Origin: SZUA-309 sp965232595
GTDB taxonomy: Bacteria; Pseudomonadota; Gammaproteobacteria; Pseudomonadales; Azotimanducaceae
Reading direction: 5' to 3'
NCBI GenBank assembly: GCA_965232595.1
Contig: OZ246983.1
Span: 3,162,001-3,226,000 of the forward strand
Length of the DNA: 64,000 nt
Shown here: piece after piece, positions 8,003 through 16,881 of the stretch
How positions within the stretch are numbered: the first letter of the stretch is position 1
Layout of the letters: each line of letters begins with the position of its first letter
Position numbers and translations under genes: made by a program
The notes under the pieces: model-generated
Databases searched by the model: none
Told to the model about the DNA's origin: nothing
The model's input: the letters and a program-made list of their open reading frames with translations, nothing else

Positions 8003-10378
8003 TTAAGGTCCCGGTGCCCGGGCCTTGAGGAAAAAGCGATCCGTCTGCCGGTAGATGCGCTCGTCGTACACCATCAGGTCGTGCCCGTCTGCCGGGTTGC
8101 TGTAGAGGTCACTCTCGGCGACCACTTCGAAGCCGGCGCTCTCGAGCAGCGACCGAGCCAGAGCGGCCTCCATCCGATGCAGCCTGGCGTTGTCCAGATC
8201 GTCCCGGCCGACGTGATCGGTGATCCCGAGCACACCGCCGGGTTTCAGCGCCTGGCGAATGGCGGTCAGGAAGGTGATGGCCGCTTCCTCGCCGTCCCGG
8301 TAGTAGAAGTCGTGCAGCAGGTTGCCGAGGAAGGCGACGTCCACCTCCCGGTCCAGACCCAGGTCGTCGTACTCGCGAACGTGCAGGGTGACGTTGGCCA
8401 GCCTGTTGTCGGCCAGCCGTTCGGTCATGGTGCGCTGGTAGTAGCCATCCGCGTAACGCTCCAGAACCTGTTGCGTGTTCTGTGAGTAGACCCGGCCGCT
8501 GGCGCCAACGGCCGCAGCCAGCATCTCGGTGGTGTAGCCGGCGTAGGCTCCGACGTCGAGCACCGTCATGCCTTCCTCGATGCCGAGAAACTGAAACGCT
8601 TCGAAAGGCTTTCTGGCCCGGTCGCGGGGAAGGTCGTAGCGGTGCCGATCCGGCGCGCGCTGCTGGGCCTGAATGCGCTCGAACATGGCCTGATCCTGCC
8701 AGCCCACCCAGCCGGGCCCTCGGACCACGCGGCCCGGTAGGGCGCCGGTGTGCTCGCCGTCAGCCAGCACCTGCTCACCGTTGACGAAAACGTGCACCAT
8801 GCCGGTGGCGTACTGATGCGGCTTCTCGAAGGTGGCATGGTCCCGCACCGCCTGCGGATCGAAGACCACCACATCCGCGAAGTTGCCGACGGCCAGGGTG
8901 CCGCGCTCGCGGATGCCCAGGTTTGCCGCCGGCAGTCCGGCCAGCTTGTGGATCGCCGCTTCCATGCTGATTACGCCTTCGTCCCGCACGTACTTGCCCA
9001 GCACCCTAGCGAAGTTGCCGTAGGCGCGCGGGTGGGTGCTGGTATTGAGAAAGTGCCCTTCGGTGGCCATGGATTGCGCGTCCGAGCCGAAGCTGACCCA
9101 GGGTAGGGCGATACCCCTGGCGACGTTCTCCTCGCTCATCAGGAAGTAGATTACCTGCACGCGACTGCCATCCTCGACCACCAGATCCATGGCGGTGAGC
9201 GCCGGCGGCGTGCCGCGGAGGTCGCTGACCTCGGCGAGCGTCATGCCGGCGTATTTGCGCAGCTCGTGGTTTCTGAAGCCCACCAGCAGCGTGCCTTCGG
9301 CGCCTGCGGCGAGCATCAGGTTCTCCCACTCATCTGTAGGGGTGGTCATCTCGTCGAGCAGCTGCTCGCGGATCTCCGGATTCCGCAGGCGTTCCGCCCA
9401 GGCGGCGTAGCCACCTTCCTGCACCCAGGGCGGCATGGCCGCATCGAGTCCGGTCGATCCCGCGGTGTAGGTGTAGATGTCGGCTGTGATGCGGGTGCCG
9501 CGGGCGCGAGCGGCCTCGACCTTCTCGACCACGGCATCGAACTTGCCCCAGTTCTCCTGGCCGCTCATCTTCAGGTGGTAGATTTCTGCCGGCGCGCCGC
9601 TGGTTTCGGCAATCTCGATCAGCTCATCCACGGACTCGAGCAGCCGGTTGCCTTCGCTGCGCATGTGCGAGATGTACATGCCGTCATGTTCTGCTGCAGC
9701 CTGCATGAGCGCGATCAGCTCGTCTGTTTCCGCATAGAAAGCGGGTGCGTAGATCAGAGATGATCCGACCCCCATGGCGCCTTCCCGCATGGCTTCCCGC
9801 ACCAGGTTCTGCATGACGGCGAGCTCCGTCTCCGTGGGCGGACGGTCCGCCTCTCCGAGCTCATGGATCCGCACCGTGGTGGCGCCGACGAAGGAGGCGA
9901 CGTTGGGCGCGACGCCGCGTTGCTCCAGGTACTCCAGGTAGTCGGCGAGGGTGGTCCAGGGCACGTCGAACTTGAAGTCGCCCTGACGGGCCACCATCGC
10001 TGCCCGCATCTCGTCGTTGATCGGTCCCATGGACATGCCTTCGCCCATCACCTCCAGGGTCACGCCCTGACGGATGTCGGACTGGCTTCTTCCGTCGGCG
10101 ATCAGAGACTGGGTGGCCCAGCTCAGCATGTTGATGAAGCCGGGCGCCACGTAGAGCCCCTTGGCGTCGATGGTCCGGTCGGCGTCGCTCGGATCGATCT
10201 CGCCGATGGCAACGATGCGATCACCGCTGATCGCCAGGTCAGCCATTCTGGCCGGCCCGCCGGTGCCGTCGTAGAGACGGCCGTTCTCGATCAGCAGGTC
10301 GTACTCCGCCGCCAGGGCGCTCGGCAGGGAGAGGGCGATGAGCAGTGAGATCAGCGAGTAACGTCGAGCTGTACGCAT
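8003..10378 (-). CDS. exported D-aminoacylase-like amidohydrolase fused to a COG4798-type methyltransferase domain
   Basis: 791 residues from the ATG at 10378, preceded by AGGA; further upstream in-frame starts lie antisense to the cupin gene. A Sec signal peptide (about 1-23, ending ALA-AE) leads to an N-acyl-D-amino-acid deacylase-like domain (about 25-560). Histidines H238 (YISHMR) and H268 (IYHLK) and D433 (GSDA) are kept, but the usual HxH/HxD strand reads FINMLSW at 81-87 and the zinc-bridging cysteine of the GNCG loop is absent (GEG, 112-114). Residues 575-791 form a methyltransferase-like domain (VLDVGAYAGYTTEML, LKPGGVLGITDH) resembling COG4798, whose members often carry signal peptides. 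There is no internal stop, so the fusion looks genuine. Confidence 0.82.
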   Translation of the reverse strand: MRTARRYSLISLLIALSLPSALAAEYDLLIENGRLYDGTGGPARMADLAISGDRIVAIGEIDPSDADRTIDAKGLYVAPGFINMLSWATQSLIADGRSQSDIRQGVTLEVMGEGMSMGPINDEMRAAMVARQGDFKFDVPWTTLADYLEYLEQRGVAPNVASFVGATTVRIHELGEADRPPTETELAVMQNLVREAMREGAMGVGSSLIYAPAFYAETDELIALMQAAAEHDGMYISHMRSEGNRLLESVDELIEIAETSGAPAEIYHLKMSGQENWGKFDAVVEKVEAARARGTRITADIYTYTAGSTGLDAAMPPWVQEGGYAAWAERLRNPEIREQLLDEMTTPTDEWENLMLAAGAEGTLLVGFRNHELRKYAGMTLAEVSDLRGTPPALTAMDLVVEDGSRVQVIYFLMSEENVARGIALPWVSFGSDAQSMATEGHFLNTSTHPRAYGNFARVLGKYVRDEGVISMEAAIHKLAGLPAANLGIRERGTLAVGNFADVVVFDPQAVRDHATFEKPHQYATGMVHVFVNGEQVLADGEHTGALPGRVVRGPGWVGWQDQAMFERIQAQQRAPDRHRYDLPRDRARKPFEAFQFLGIEEGMTVLDVGAYAGYTTEMLAAAVGASGRVYSQNTQQVLERYADGYYQRTMTERLADNRLANVTLHVREYDDLGLDREVDVAFLGNLLHDFYYRDGEEAAITFLTAIRQALKPGGVLGITDHVGRDDLDNARLHRMEAALARSLLESAGFEVVAESDLYSNPADGHDLMVYDERIYRQTDRFFLKARAPGP

Positions 10379-10397
10379 GAAGCAGGTCCTGACCGAG

Positions 10398-10403
10398 TAC
10401 AAT
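10398..10403 (+). promoter_or_regulatory. probable -10 element for the cupin gene
   Basis: TACAAT within CGAGTACAAT, 32 bp upstream of the cupin GTG. The same ten bases occur upstream of crtY (42274-42283), which suggests a real promoter core. No clear -35 box. Confidence 0.4.
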
Positions 10404-10435
10404 CGCAGCATACAACGCCCGCCAGAGGAGGAAAC

Positions 10436-10795
10436 GTGGATCCTGAAGTCATTCTCAAGCGCTTCGATGCGCCTGATGAGGTCACGGAATTCGAGAAAGG
10501 CCGCTTCGAGACGGTAAACATTGGCGGCATGACGATCGGTCGGGCGACCTATCAGCCAGGCTGGAAGTGGTCGGAAGACGTGGGTCCTGGCGTGGGTGAG
10601 CCGTTCTGCACGGTGGAGCACGTGGGCATGGTGGTATCGGGCTGCGCCACTGCGGCCTTTCCGGATGGTCGGGTTACCGAGATGCGACCGGGCGATCTGT
10701 TTTACGTACCGGCTGATCCGCACGACAGCTGGGTGGTGGGCGATGAGCCGTACGTGTCGCTGCACTTCCTCGGCGCCGCCAAGTACGCTCGTTGA
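10436..10795 (+). CDS. cupin domain protein
   Basis: 119 residues from a GTG with a strong GAGGAGG site five bases upstream. A single-domain cupin beta-barrel is indicated by EHVGMVVSGCATAAFPDGRVTEMRPGDLFYVPADPHDSWVVGDEP: a turn, a glycine-rich loop, then PGDLFYVP and a late histidine. Cupins of this size range from sensors to small dioxygenase-like enzymes, and the substrate cannot be told. It diverges from the fused amidohydrolase and ends at a terminator shared with the thiolase gene. Confidence 0.85.
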   Translation: MDPEVILKRFDAPDEVTEFEKGRFETVNIGGMTIGRATYQPGWKWSEDVGPGVGEPFCTVEHVGMVVSGCATAAFPDGRVTEMRPGDLFYVPADPHDSWVVGDEPYVSLHFLGAAKYAR

Positions 10796-10819
10796 CCGCG
10801 CCTGCAACATAAGAAAAGA

Positions 10820-10845
10820 AAACGGGCGCTCGAGAGCGCCCGTTT
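10820..10845. terminator. bidirectional intrinsic terminator between cupin and thiolase genes
   Basis: A perfect 12-bp inverted repeat (AAACGGGCGCTC / GAGCGCCCGTTT) with a 2-bp centre lies in the 93-bp gap between the convergent genes. On the minus strand it is followed by a T-rich tract (TTCTTTTCTT), so it is a good terminator for the thiolase gene; the plus-strand U-tract is weaker. Confidence 0.8.
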
Positions 10846-10888
10846 GCAGCTTTGTCAGCCGGTGCTGGCCGGCGTCGTCAGCTGAGGG

Positions 10889-12070
10889 TCAGACCCGCTC
10901 GACCAGGGTGCCGGTGCCCAGGCCGCCGCCGCAGCACATGCTGATCAGGCCGTACTGACCACCGGTGCGCTGCAGCTCGTGCACCGCCTTGGTGATGAGG
11001 AAGCAGCCGGTAGCACCCAGCGGATGGCCAAGAGAGATGGCGCCGCCGTTCGGATTGACCTTCTCCATGTCTGCGCCCACGGTCTTCGCCCAGGAGAGGA
11101 CCACCGAGGCGAAAGCTTCGTTGACCTCGAAGACGTCGATGTCGTCGATGTTCAGGCCGGTGTCCGCCAGCAGTTTCTCGGTAGCCGGGATCGGGCCTTC
11201 GAGCATCAGGACCGGATCGCAGCCGACCAGCGCCGATGCTTTGATTCTGGCCAGCGGCTCGAGGCCCAGCGCCTGTGCTTTGTCGGCGCTCATCATCAGC
11301 ACCGCTGCCGCACCGTCAGCAATCTGCGAAGAGGTGCCTGCGGTGTGCACGCCGTCTTCCCGGGCAACCGGCTTGAGTTCTGCCAGGGCTTCCAGGCTGG
11401 TGTCTCGCGGCACCTCGTCGGCGCTCACGTCCAGGGTATTGCCCGTCTTCTCGAAGTTCTGGTCCACCTCCGGTGCCTGCAGCGGGATGATCTGGCTGTC
11501 GAAGCGGCCCTCAGCAATGGCGCGAGCGGCCCGCTCCTGAGACTGCAGCCCGAACGCATCCGTGTCCGCCCGGGTGATGTCGTATTTTTCCGCGACCCGC
11601 TCGGAGCCCTCGAACTGGCTGGTGAACTCGTGGTGCGCAAAGTAGCTCTTGGAAACCGGCTTGCCCATGGTCTTCTCTCTGCCGACCGCATCGGAACCGA
11701 TCGGCAGTCGGCTCATGTTCTCGACGCCGCAGGCCATCACCACGTCCGCCATCCCGGAGGCGATCAGCGAGTGGGCGAGCGTAGTGGCTTCCTGGGACGA
11801 GCCGCACTGGGAGTCAATGGTGATGCAGGGGGTGCCGATATCACCGCCATGAGCGAGCCAGGCTGTGCGGGTGACGTTCATGCCCTGCGCGGCCAGCTTG
11901 TTGATGCAGCCGCCAACGACCTGATCCACCACGCCGGACTCGAGCCCCTGACGCTCCAGCATCTTCATCATCACGTGGCCGAGGGTGTCTGTGGGGTGCG
12001 CCCCCGCCAGCTTGCCCATCTTTCTGCCGACCGGGGTGCGGGCGGCGTCGACGATAACGGTATCGATCAT
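10889..12070 (-). CDS. acetyl-CoA acetyltransferase-family thiolase
   Basis: 393 residues from the ATG at 12070, with GGGAGA six bases upstream; a start at 12115 would add 15 unrelated residues. Thiolase hallmarks are complete: nucleophile C89 in DSQCGSS, the GGAISLGHPLGATG histidine loop, the C-terminal CCGGGLGTG cysteine and the NEAFA motif. The enzyme either condenses two acetyl-CoA or cleaves 3-ketoacyl-CoA; the sequence does not separate these roles. It stands alone, divergent from the amidohydrolase pair. Confidence 0.92.
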   Translation of the reverse strand: MIDTVIVDAARTPVGRKMGKLAGAHPTDTLGHVMMKMLERQGLESGVVDQVVGGCINKLAAQGMNVTRTAWLAHGGDIGTPCITIDSQCGSSQEATTLAHSLIASGMADVVMACGVENMSRLPIGSDAVGREKTMGKPVSKSYFAHHEFTSQFEGSERVAEKYDITRADTDAFGLQSQERAARAIAEGRFDSQIIPLQAPEVDQNFEKTGNTLDVSADEVPRDTSLEALAELKPVAREDGVHTAGTSSQIADGAAAVLMMSADKAQALGLEPLARIKASALVGCDPVLMLEGPIPATEKLLADTGLNIDDIDVFEVNEAFASVVLSWAKTVGADMEKVNPNGGAISLGHPLGATGCFLITKAVHELQRTGGQYGLISMCCGGGLGTGTLVERV

Positions 12071-12172
12071 TGGATTCTCCCAACAGCAAAAATGCGGAAC
12101 CCGCAAGGCTAGCATACGGGGTGACCCGGACGGTCGTTTTTCTTACCCTCCGGGCATTGGGAGGAGTACCAC

Positions 12173-13393
12173 ATGAGCAATAACGATCCTTACCTGCTGA
12201 TCACTGCAGACACGCACGCCGGCGGCAGCCATGCCCAGTACCGGGAGTACCTCGAGCCGAAGTACCGCGAGAAGTTCGACGAGTGGCGGGGCGGCTACAA
12301 GAACCCGTCCCAGGAGCACTACGGCTCGAAGAAGATGCGGAACTGGGACTACGACATCCGCACCGCCGATCAGAACAGTCAGGGCGTGGTTGGCGAGGTT
12401 GTTTTCCCGAACACGGTGCCGCCGTTTTTCCGCAAGAGCATCGTCACCGCGCAGCCGCCGACGCCCGAGCACTACGAGCTGGCCCTCGCCGGGATCCGCG
12501 CCCACAACCGCTGGCTGAAAGACTTCTGCGCCGAAGATCCCGATCGGCGGGCCGGCATTGGCCTGATCCTGCCGAACGACATGGACGAGGCGGTGAAAGA
12601 CATTGAGTTTATCGCCGAAGCCGGGCTCAGAGGCGGCGTGCTGCTGCCACTGATCCCGCCGGACTGCACCTGGCTGAAGCCGCTCTACGACCCGGCCTGG
12701 GACAAGGTGCTGGCGGCAATCCAGGACCACGATCTGGTGATCAATCAGCACTCCGGGCAGGGCTCGCCGAACTACGGTGAGGGGCCGGTGCCGGAAGCGT
12801 TGTGGATCTCCGAGGTGACTTTCTACTGCCAGGCCGGCTGGCGACACCTGCTGATGAGTGGTGCCTACGAGAAGTTTCCGAAGCTCAAGTACATCCTCAC
12901 CGAGTCCGGCTGCGCCTGGGTTGCGCCCATGCTGAAGCAGCTGGATCGGATCCACATGGGCTTCAAGGCCGGGGCGATCGGGGAGATGAACTACGAGGGC
13001 ATGGAATGGGTGCTCAAAGACACACCGAGTGAGTACGCTGCCCGCAACTGCTACTACGGCGCCAGCTTTCCGAGCCTGGCGGACCTGGAGGGCATCGACG
13101 ACGTGGGCGAAGACCACGTGCTCTGGGGCAACGACTACCCGCACTACGAGGGCACCTTTCCCTATAACACGGAGTCCCTGCGGCTCACCTTCGGCGCCCT
13201 GCCGGAGGAGCGGCGGCGGAAGATCCTGGGTCTGAACGCGGCCGAGCTCTACAAGTTCGATGTGGAGAAGCTGCTGCCTCTGGCCAGAGAGCATGGCCCG
13301 ACGCCGGAACTGGTGAACACGCCGCTGCCGAAGGATGAGATCCCCAGGGACTCCATGTGTTACCTGTTCACCAACGCGCTGTACGGGGTTTGA
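12173..13393 (+). CDS. PF04909-type amidohydrolase (metal-dependent hydrolase/decarboxylase family)
   Basis: 406 residues behind a GGGAGGAG ribosome site. TIM-barrel features of the ACMSD-like amidohydrolase 2 family are present: ITADTHAGG near the N-terminus (one of the two expected first-strand ligands), histidine in VINQHSGQG, glutamate in ILTESGCAW, and the aspartate in LWGNDYPHYEG, the usual G-S-D-x-P-H site. ACMSD-family members hydrolyse or decarboxylate small aromatic and carboxylic substrates. The substrate is unknown. A second, degenerate paralogue starts 2 bp after its stop. Confidence 0.88.
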   Translation: MSNNDPYLLITADTHAGGSHAQYREYLEPKYREKFDEWRGGYKNPSQEHYGSKKMRNWDYDIRTADQNSQGVVGEVVFPNTVPPFFRKSIVTAQPPTPEHYELALAGIRAHNRWLKDFCAEDPDRRAGIGLILPNDMDEAVKDIEFIAEAGLRGGVLLPLIPPDCTWLKPLYDPAWDKVLAAIQDHDLVINQHSGQGSPNYGEGPVPEALWISEVTFYCQAGWRHLLMSGAYEKFPKLKYILTESGCAWVAPMLKQLDRIHMGFKAGAIGEMNYEGMEWVLKDTPSEYAARNCYYGASFPSLADLEGIDDVGEDHVLWGNDYPHYEGTFPYNTESLRLTFGALPEERRRKILGLNAAELYKFDVEKLLPLAREHGPTPELVNTPLPKDEIPRDSMCYLFTNALYGV

Positions 13394-13395
13394 GC

Positions 13396-14253
13396 ATGGG
13401 CATGCCTGCAGACATCGGCATCGTCGACACCATGATCGGCTTCCCGGCTGATGACTTCAAAATGTACGACTTCATTCGCGAGCAGCTCAAAGACGGCTCC
13501 ACCGATTTCGACTTTCCGGTGGAGTACATGTTCAAGAACGTGCCGAAGGAACTCTACGGCAGCAAAGATCCGATCTCGGTGACCCTGCACGAGATGGATC
13601 GGTTCGGGATCGAGATCGGCTTGATCGGCGTTGGTGGAGATGTGAGCCGGAAAGCGCTCAAGGACCACCCGGATCGCTTCGTTGGCCAGGGTTCGGTGGA
13701 TCCCAACAAAGGCATGGACGGCATCCGGGATATGGTGCGGCAGTACGAGGAGTTCGGCGTCCGCTCCTTCGGCGCGTTCAACGCGGGCTACAACCCGCAG
13801 GTGGGTATCAGCGATCCGCTCATGTACCCCATCTACGCCAAATGCGTGGAGCTCGACGTGCCGATCTTCTCCTGCGCAGGCGTGCCCGGCCCGCGCTTTC
13901 CGATGTGGCCGCAGGAAGTGCGGCTGATCGATCAGGTGATGTACGACTTCCCAGAGCTGGTCTTCGTCACCCGGCACGGCTGCGAGCCCTGGGAAGACCT
14001 GGCCGTGAAGCTGATGTTGAAGTGGCCGAATCTCTACTACTCCACCACCGCGTTTGCGCCCAAGTACTACCCGGAGGCTATCGTGAAGTACGCGAACAGC
14101 CGCGGTGCGGACAGGATCATCTACGGCGGCTATTTCCCCATGGGGCTGTCCATCGAGCGGATCATGACGGACATGCAGTCACTGCCGCTCAAGGATGAGG
14201 TCTGGCCGAAGTTTCTCCGGGACAACGCCAGGAAGGTGCTGAAGCTGGACTAG
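13396..14253 (+). CDS. PF04909-type amidohydrolase paralogue lacking visible metal ligands
   Basis: 285 residues from the ATG at 13396; an in-frame start at 13357 lies inside the preceding gene. The fold matches the upstream gene product (VDTMIGFP, IEIGLIGVGGD, FVTRHGCEPW, RADRIIYGG-like end strand), but the first-strand HxH is DTMIG and the aspartate of the GSDxP motif is replaced in YGGYFPMG. One histidine (TRHGCEP) remains. It may be a structural partner of the intact paralogue or use other chemistry. DTMIGFP-type proteins look like an established subgroup to me, from memory. Tight spacing implies one operon. Confidence 0.82.
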   Translation: MGMPADIGIVDTMIGFPADDFKMYDFIREQLKDGSTDFDFPVEYMFKNVPKELYGSKDPISVTLHEMDRFGIEIGLIGVGGDVSRKALKDHPDRFVGQGSVDPNKGMDGIRDMVRQYEEFGVRSFGAFNAGYNPQVGISDPLMYPIYAKCVELDVPIFSCAGVPGPRFPMWPQEVRLIDQVMYDFPELVFVTRHGCEPWEDLAVKLMLKWPNLYYSTTAFAPKYYPEAIVKYANSRGADRIIYGGYFPMGLSIERIMTDMQSLPLKDEVWPKFLRDNARKVLKLD

Positions 14254-14296
14254 CTGGTCGACACGCCCCGCTGCCTGTGGGATAGCCGGGGAGAGT

Positions 14297-14305
14297 TGTT
14301 ATGAT
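14297..14305 (+). promoter_or_regulatory. extended -10 promoter for the arsC-amidase pair
   Basis: TGTTATGAT fits an extended -10 (TGnTATAAT) with one mismatch and lies 32 bp upstream of the TTG start at 14338. No -35 is needed for this promoter class and none is obvious. Confidence 0.45.
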
Positions 14306-14337
14306 CGATCTCTTGTTTCGACTCGGGGGAGAACGAA

Positions 14338-14688
14338 TTGAGCCGGATAACGCTCTATCACAATCCGAACTGCAGCAAGTCTCGAGGCGCCAAGGAGATC
14401 CTCGAGGCCAGCGGTGCAGACTTCGATGTCGTCGAGTACCTGAAGACGCCGCTCGATGCCGGCGCTGTCCAGGCGCTCCTTGATCTGATCGGCGGTGAGC
14501 CAGCGGAGCTGGTGCGTAAGGACAGCCACTTTAAGGAGCTGGGCCTGAATGCCGACGACTACCGGTCAGCGGCGAGCGTCGCCGACCTGATTGCCGAGCA
14601 CCCGAGGCTGATGCAGCGGCCGGTGGCGGTGCTGGGAGACCGGGCCGTCATCGCCCGGCCGTCGGAAAAAGTGGAGGAGCTGCTGTGA
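14338..14688 (+). CDS. ArsC-family reductase (arsenate reductase, glutaredoxin-dependent type)
   Basis: 116 residues from a TTG preceded by GGGGGAGA. The thioredoxin-like ArsC/Spx fold begins RITLYHNPNCSKSR with the catalytic cysteine at C12, and the YLKTPLD segment and a C-terminal RPVAV...IARPSEKV section match ArsC (YffB/ArsC) proteins. It would reduce arsenate using glutathione/glutaredoxin. No arsenite pump or arsR-ars operon is adjacent, so a general thiol-reductase role is also possible. Its stop overlaps the GTG of the amidase by 4 bp. Confidence 0.88.
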   Translation: MSRITLYHNPNCSKSRGAKEILEASGADFDVVEYLKTPLDAGAVQALLDLIGGEPAELVRKDSHFKELGLNADDYRSAASVADLIAEHPRLMQRPVAVLGDRAVIARPSEKVEELL

Positions 14689-16160
14689 GCCTGAGCCGAA
14701 GAGATCTGTTGAAGGCGGTGCCGGCCAGCGCCGTAACCGCCGGCGCGCTGGCAGGCGCTGCCAGCGCGGCAGCCAGCGACGAGCTCCTGGCCCTGGATGG
14801 CCTGGGCCAGGTGCAGCTGGTCAAGGATGGTGAGATCAGCGTCGTTGAGCTGGTTGGTGCGGCCATCGATCGCATCGACCGCCTGAACCCGCTCCTGAAT
14901 GCGGTGGTTTCTGCGAACTACGATCTGGCCATGGATCGGGCCCGGGCGCTGGATGCGAACCGACAGCGTCGCGCGTTCGAGGGCCTGCCGTTCCTGATCA
15001 AGGATCTGACCAACGTGGCCGGCTTTCAGACGCTGAACGGCTCCCGGCTTTACCGCGGGTTCGTAGCCGCAGAGAGCGATCCGTTTGCGGCGGCGACCGA
15101 AGCTGCCGGCGCAGTTGTGCTCGGCAAGACCACCACCCCGGAGTTCGGCCTGATCGCCACCACCGAGCCGCTGGTCACCGGGCTCACGCGTAACCCCTGG
15201 TCGCTGGATCACACCACCGGCGGTTCCAGCGGCGGTGCAGGTGCGGTGGTTGCGGCCGGCATGGTGCCCATCGCCAGCGGCAGTGACGGCGGCGGCAGCA
15301 TCCGCATACCGGCCAGTCAGTGTGGTGTGTTCGGGCTCAAGCCGAGCATGGGTGTGCCCGTTGGCTCGGCAGAGTCGCTGCCGGGCGGCATTGCGGTCAG
15401 AGGTGTGCTCAGCCGCAGCGTCCGGGACAGCGCGGCCATGCTGCCGGTCTACGCGCGGCCCGGGAGCGCCGGGCTGGTGACCGATCCGATCGACCGCAAG
15501 CTGAAGGTCGGCCTCATCGTCGACGATCACTTCGGCAATACCCCCCATCCGGACGTGGTGCGGGCAGTGGAAACCAGCGCCGCGCTGTTGGCAGATCTCG
15601 GCCACCAGGTGGAGCCGACGTCATTCGGCTTCGACGGTGCGCTCATGATGGATCACTTCATGAGCTTCTGGACCCAGGGTCCGGTGCAGCTGCGGGCCGA
15701 GGCGGAACGTCGTGGCCTGGCACCCGAAGCGGTGCTGGAACCCTGGACCCTGGGCCTGGCGGAGATGGGCGCGAAGCGAGGTGAAGCCGAGGTTGCCGCG
15801 GCGATCAGCTACCTGACCGAGCTCAGCGATGAGGCGGCGCTGTTCGGCGAGTTTGATGTGCTGCTCTCCCCGGTGCTCGCCGGGCCGCCGATCCTGATCG
15901 GCGAGCAGTCTCCGATCCTGCCCTTCGAGCCACTCTACGACGAGGTGCTCAACTACGTGGGCTACACCCCGGTGGCCAACGTCACCGGCCTGGCAGGCAT
16001 GTCGGTACCGCTCTACTGGAACGAAGCAGGGCTGCCCATCGGCAGCCAGTTCCTGGCTCGAAGAGGTGCGGACGAGTTGCTGCTCGAACTCGCCTTTCAG
16101 CTGGAAGCGGCCCGACCCTGGGCCGATCGCTGGGCGCCCAACTCTGCAAAATTCATTTAG
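14685..16160 (+). CDS. amidase-signature hydrolase with Tat-like signal
   Basis: 491 residues from a GTG overlapping the arsC stop. The N-terminus (SRRDLLKAVPAS, then an alanine-rich stretch to about residue 30) has the twin-arginine pattern, suggesting periplasmic export. The Ser-cisSer-Lys machinery is visible: K106 in FLIKDL, the GGSSGGAGA loop, and SGSDGGGSIRIPAS with the nucleophile. The product hydrolyses an amide; the natural substrate is not evident. Family length is normal. Confidence 0.9.
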   Translation: MSLSRRDLLKAVPASAVTAGALAGAASAAASDELLALDGLGQVQLVKDGEISVVELVGAAIDRIDRLNPLLNAVVSANYDLAMDRARALDANRQRRAFEGLPFLIKDLTNVAGFQTLNGSRLYRGFVAAESDPFAAATEAAGAVVLGKTTTPEFGLIATTEPLVTGLTRNPWSLDHTTGGSSGGAGAVVAAGMVPIASGSDGGGSIRIPASQCGVFGLKPSMGVPVGSAESLPGGIAVRGVLSRSVRDSAAMLPVYARPGSAGLVTDPIDRKLKVGLIVDDHFGNTPHPDVVRAVETSAALLADLGHQVEPTSFGFDGALMMDHFMSFWTQGPVQLRAEAERRGLAPEAVLEPWTLGLAEMGAKRGEAEVAAAISYLTELSDEAALFGEFDVLLSPVLAGPPILIGEQSPILPFEPLYDEVLNYVGYTPVANVTGLAGMSVPLYWNEAGLPIGSQFLARRGADELLLELAFQLEAARPWADRWAPNSAKFI

Positions 16161-16185
16161 CTAAAAACTAGGAAGGAAACGAAAC

Positions 16186-16872
16186 ATGGCGAACGTATTG
16201 ATCACTGGCGCAAATAGAGGCATCGGCCTGGAAATGGTGAAGCTCTATGCTGCGCGGGGCGACACGGTGCTGGCCTGCTGCCGGAACCCTGGATCAGCGG
16301 AAGCGTTGAACGCGGTGGAAGGGGATGTGGAAGTCATCGAGGTGCAGGTGAGCGATGGTGCCTCGGTCGCCAACCTCGCGAGCAACCTGGGCGATCGGCC
16401 GGTCGACCTGCTGATCAACAACGCCGGGATGTCCGGCCCGTCTTACGATCAGCAGAATGCCTTCGCCATGGACTTCGATGGCTGGGCGGAGACTTTTGAG
16501 GTCAACACCATGGCGCCGGTGCGGGTCATGCAGGCGCTGATGCCGAACCTGAAGGCGTCCGGCGACGCCCGGGTGGTGACGATCACCTCGCAGATGGGCG
16601 CGCTGTCGCTGGACATGCCGGTGGCCTATGCCTACTGCACCAGCAAAGCGGCGCTGAACAAGTTCATGAAGATGGCCGCGCTCGAGCTCGGCAAGGAAGG
16701 CATCAACGTCTGCGTGATTCACCCCGGCTGGGTGCAGACCGACATGGGTGGCCCGAACGCCGAGATCACGCCTCAGGAGAGTGCCGAAGGCATCGTCGCC
16801 ACCATCGATGGCCTCAATGCGGAAACCAACGGCAGCTTCTGGAAGTGGAACGGCGAAGCGCACGGCTGGTAG
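16186..16872 (+). CDS. short-chain dehydrogenase/reductase, C-factor-like
   Basis: 228 residues with an AAGGAAACG ribosome site. The Rossmann motif TGANRGIG starts at residue 7, NNAG is present, and the catalytic triad is seen as Ser in ITSQMGAL and Tyr/Lys in YAYCTSK. The C-terminus is short, like the CsgA/C-factor subgroup. It would oxidise or reduce an alcohol/ketone with NAD(P). It sits between the amidase and an alpha/beta hydrolase, 9 bp from the latter. Confidence 0.9.
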   Translation: MANVLITGANRGIGLEMVKLYAARGDTVLACCRNPGSAEALNAVEGDVEVIEVQVSDGASVANLASNLGDRPVDLLINNAGMSGPSYDQQNAFAMDFDGWAETFEVNTMAPVRVMQALMPNLKASGDARVVTITSQMGALSLDMPVAYAYCTSKAALNKFMKMAALELGKEGINVCVIHPGWVQTDMGGPNAEITPQESAEGIVATIDGLNAETNGSFWKWNGEAHGW

Positions 16873-16881
16873 GGTCTGAGC

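Noticed and set aside
8003..10378. The amidohydrolase-methyltransferase fusion as an assembly artefact joining two genes
   Set aside because: The frame is continuous across the junction with a natural linker (about 560-580) and no leftover start or ribosome site at the domain border; kept as a real fusion pending comparison.
14338..14688. ArsC as part of an arsenic-resistance operon
   Set aside because: No arsB/acr3 or arsenic-type arsR is adjacent; the ArsR gene at 28.2 kb lacks the metal-binding motif and is 14 kb away.
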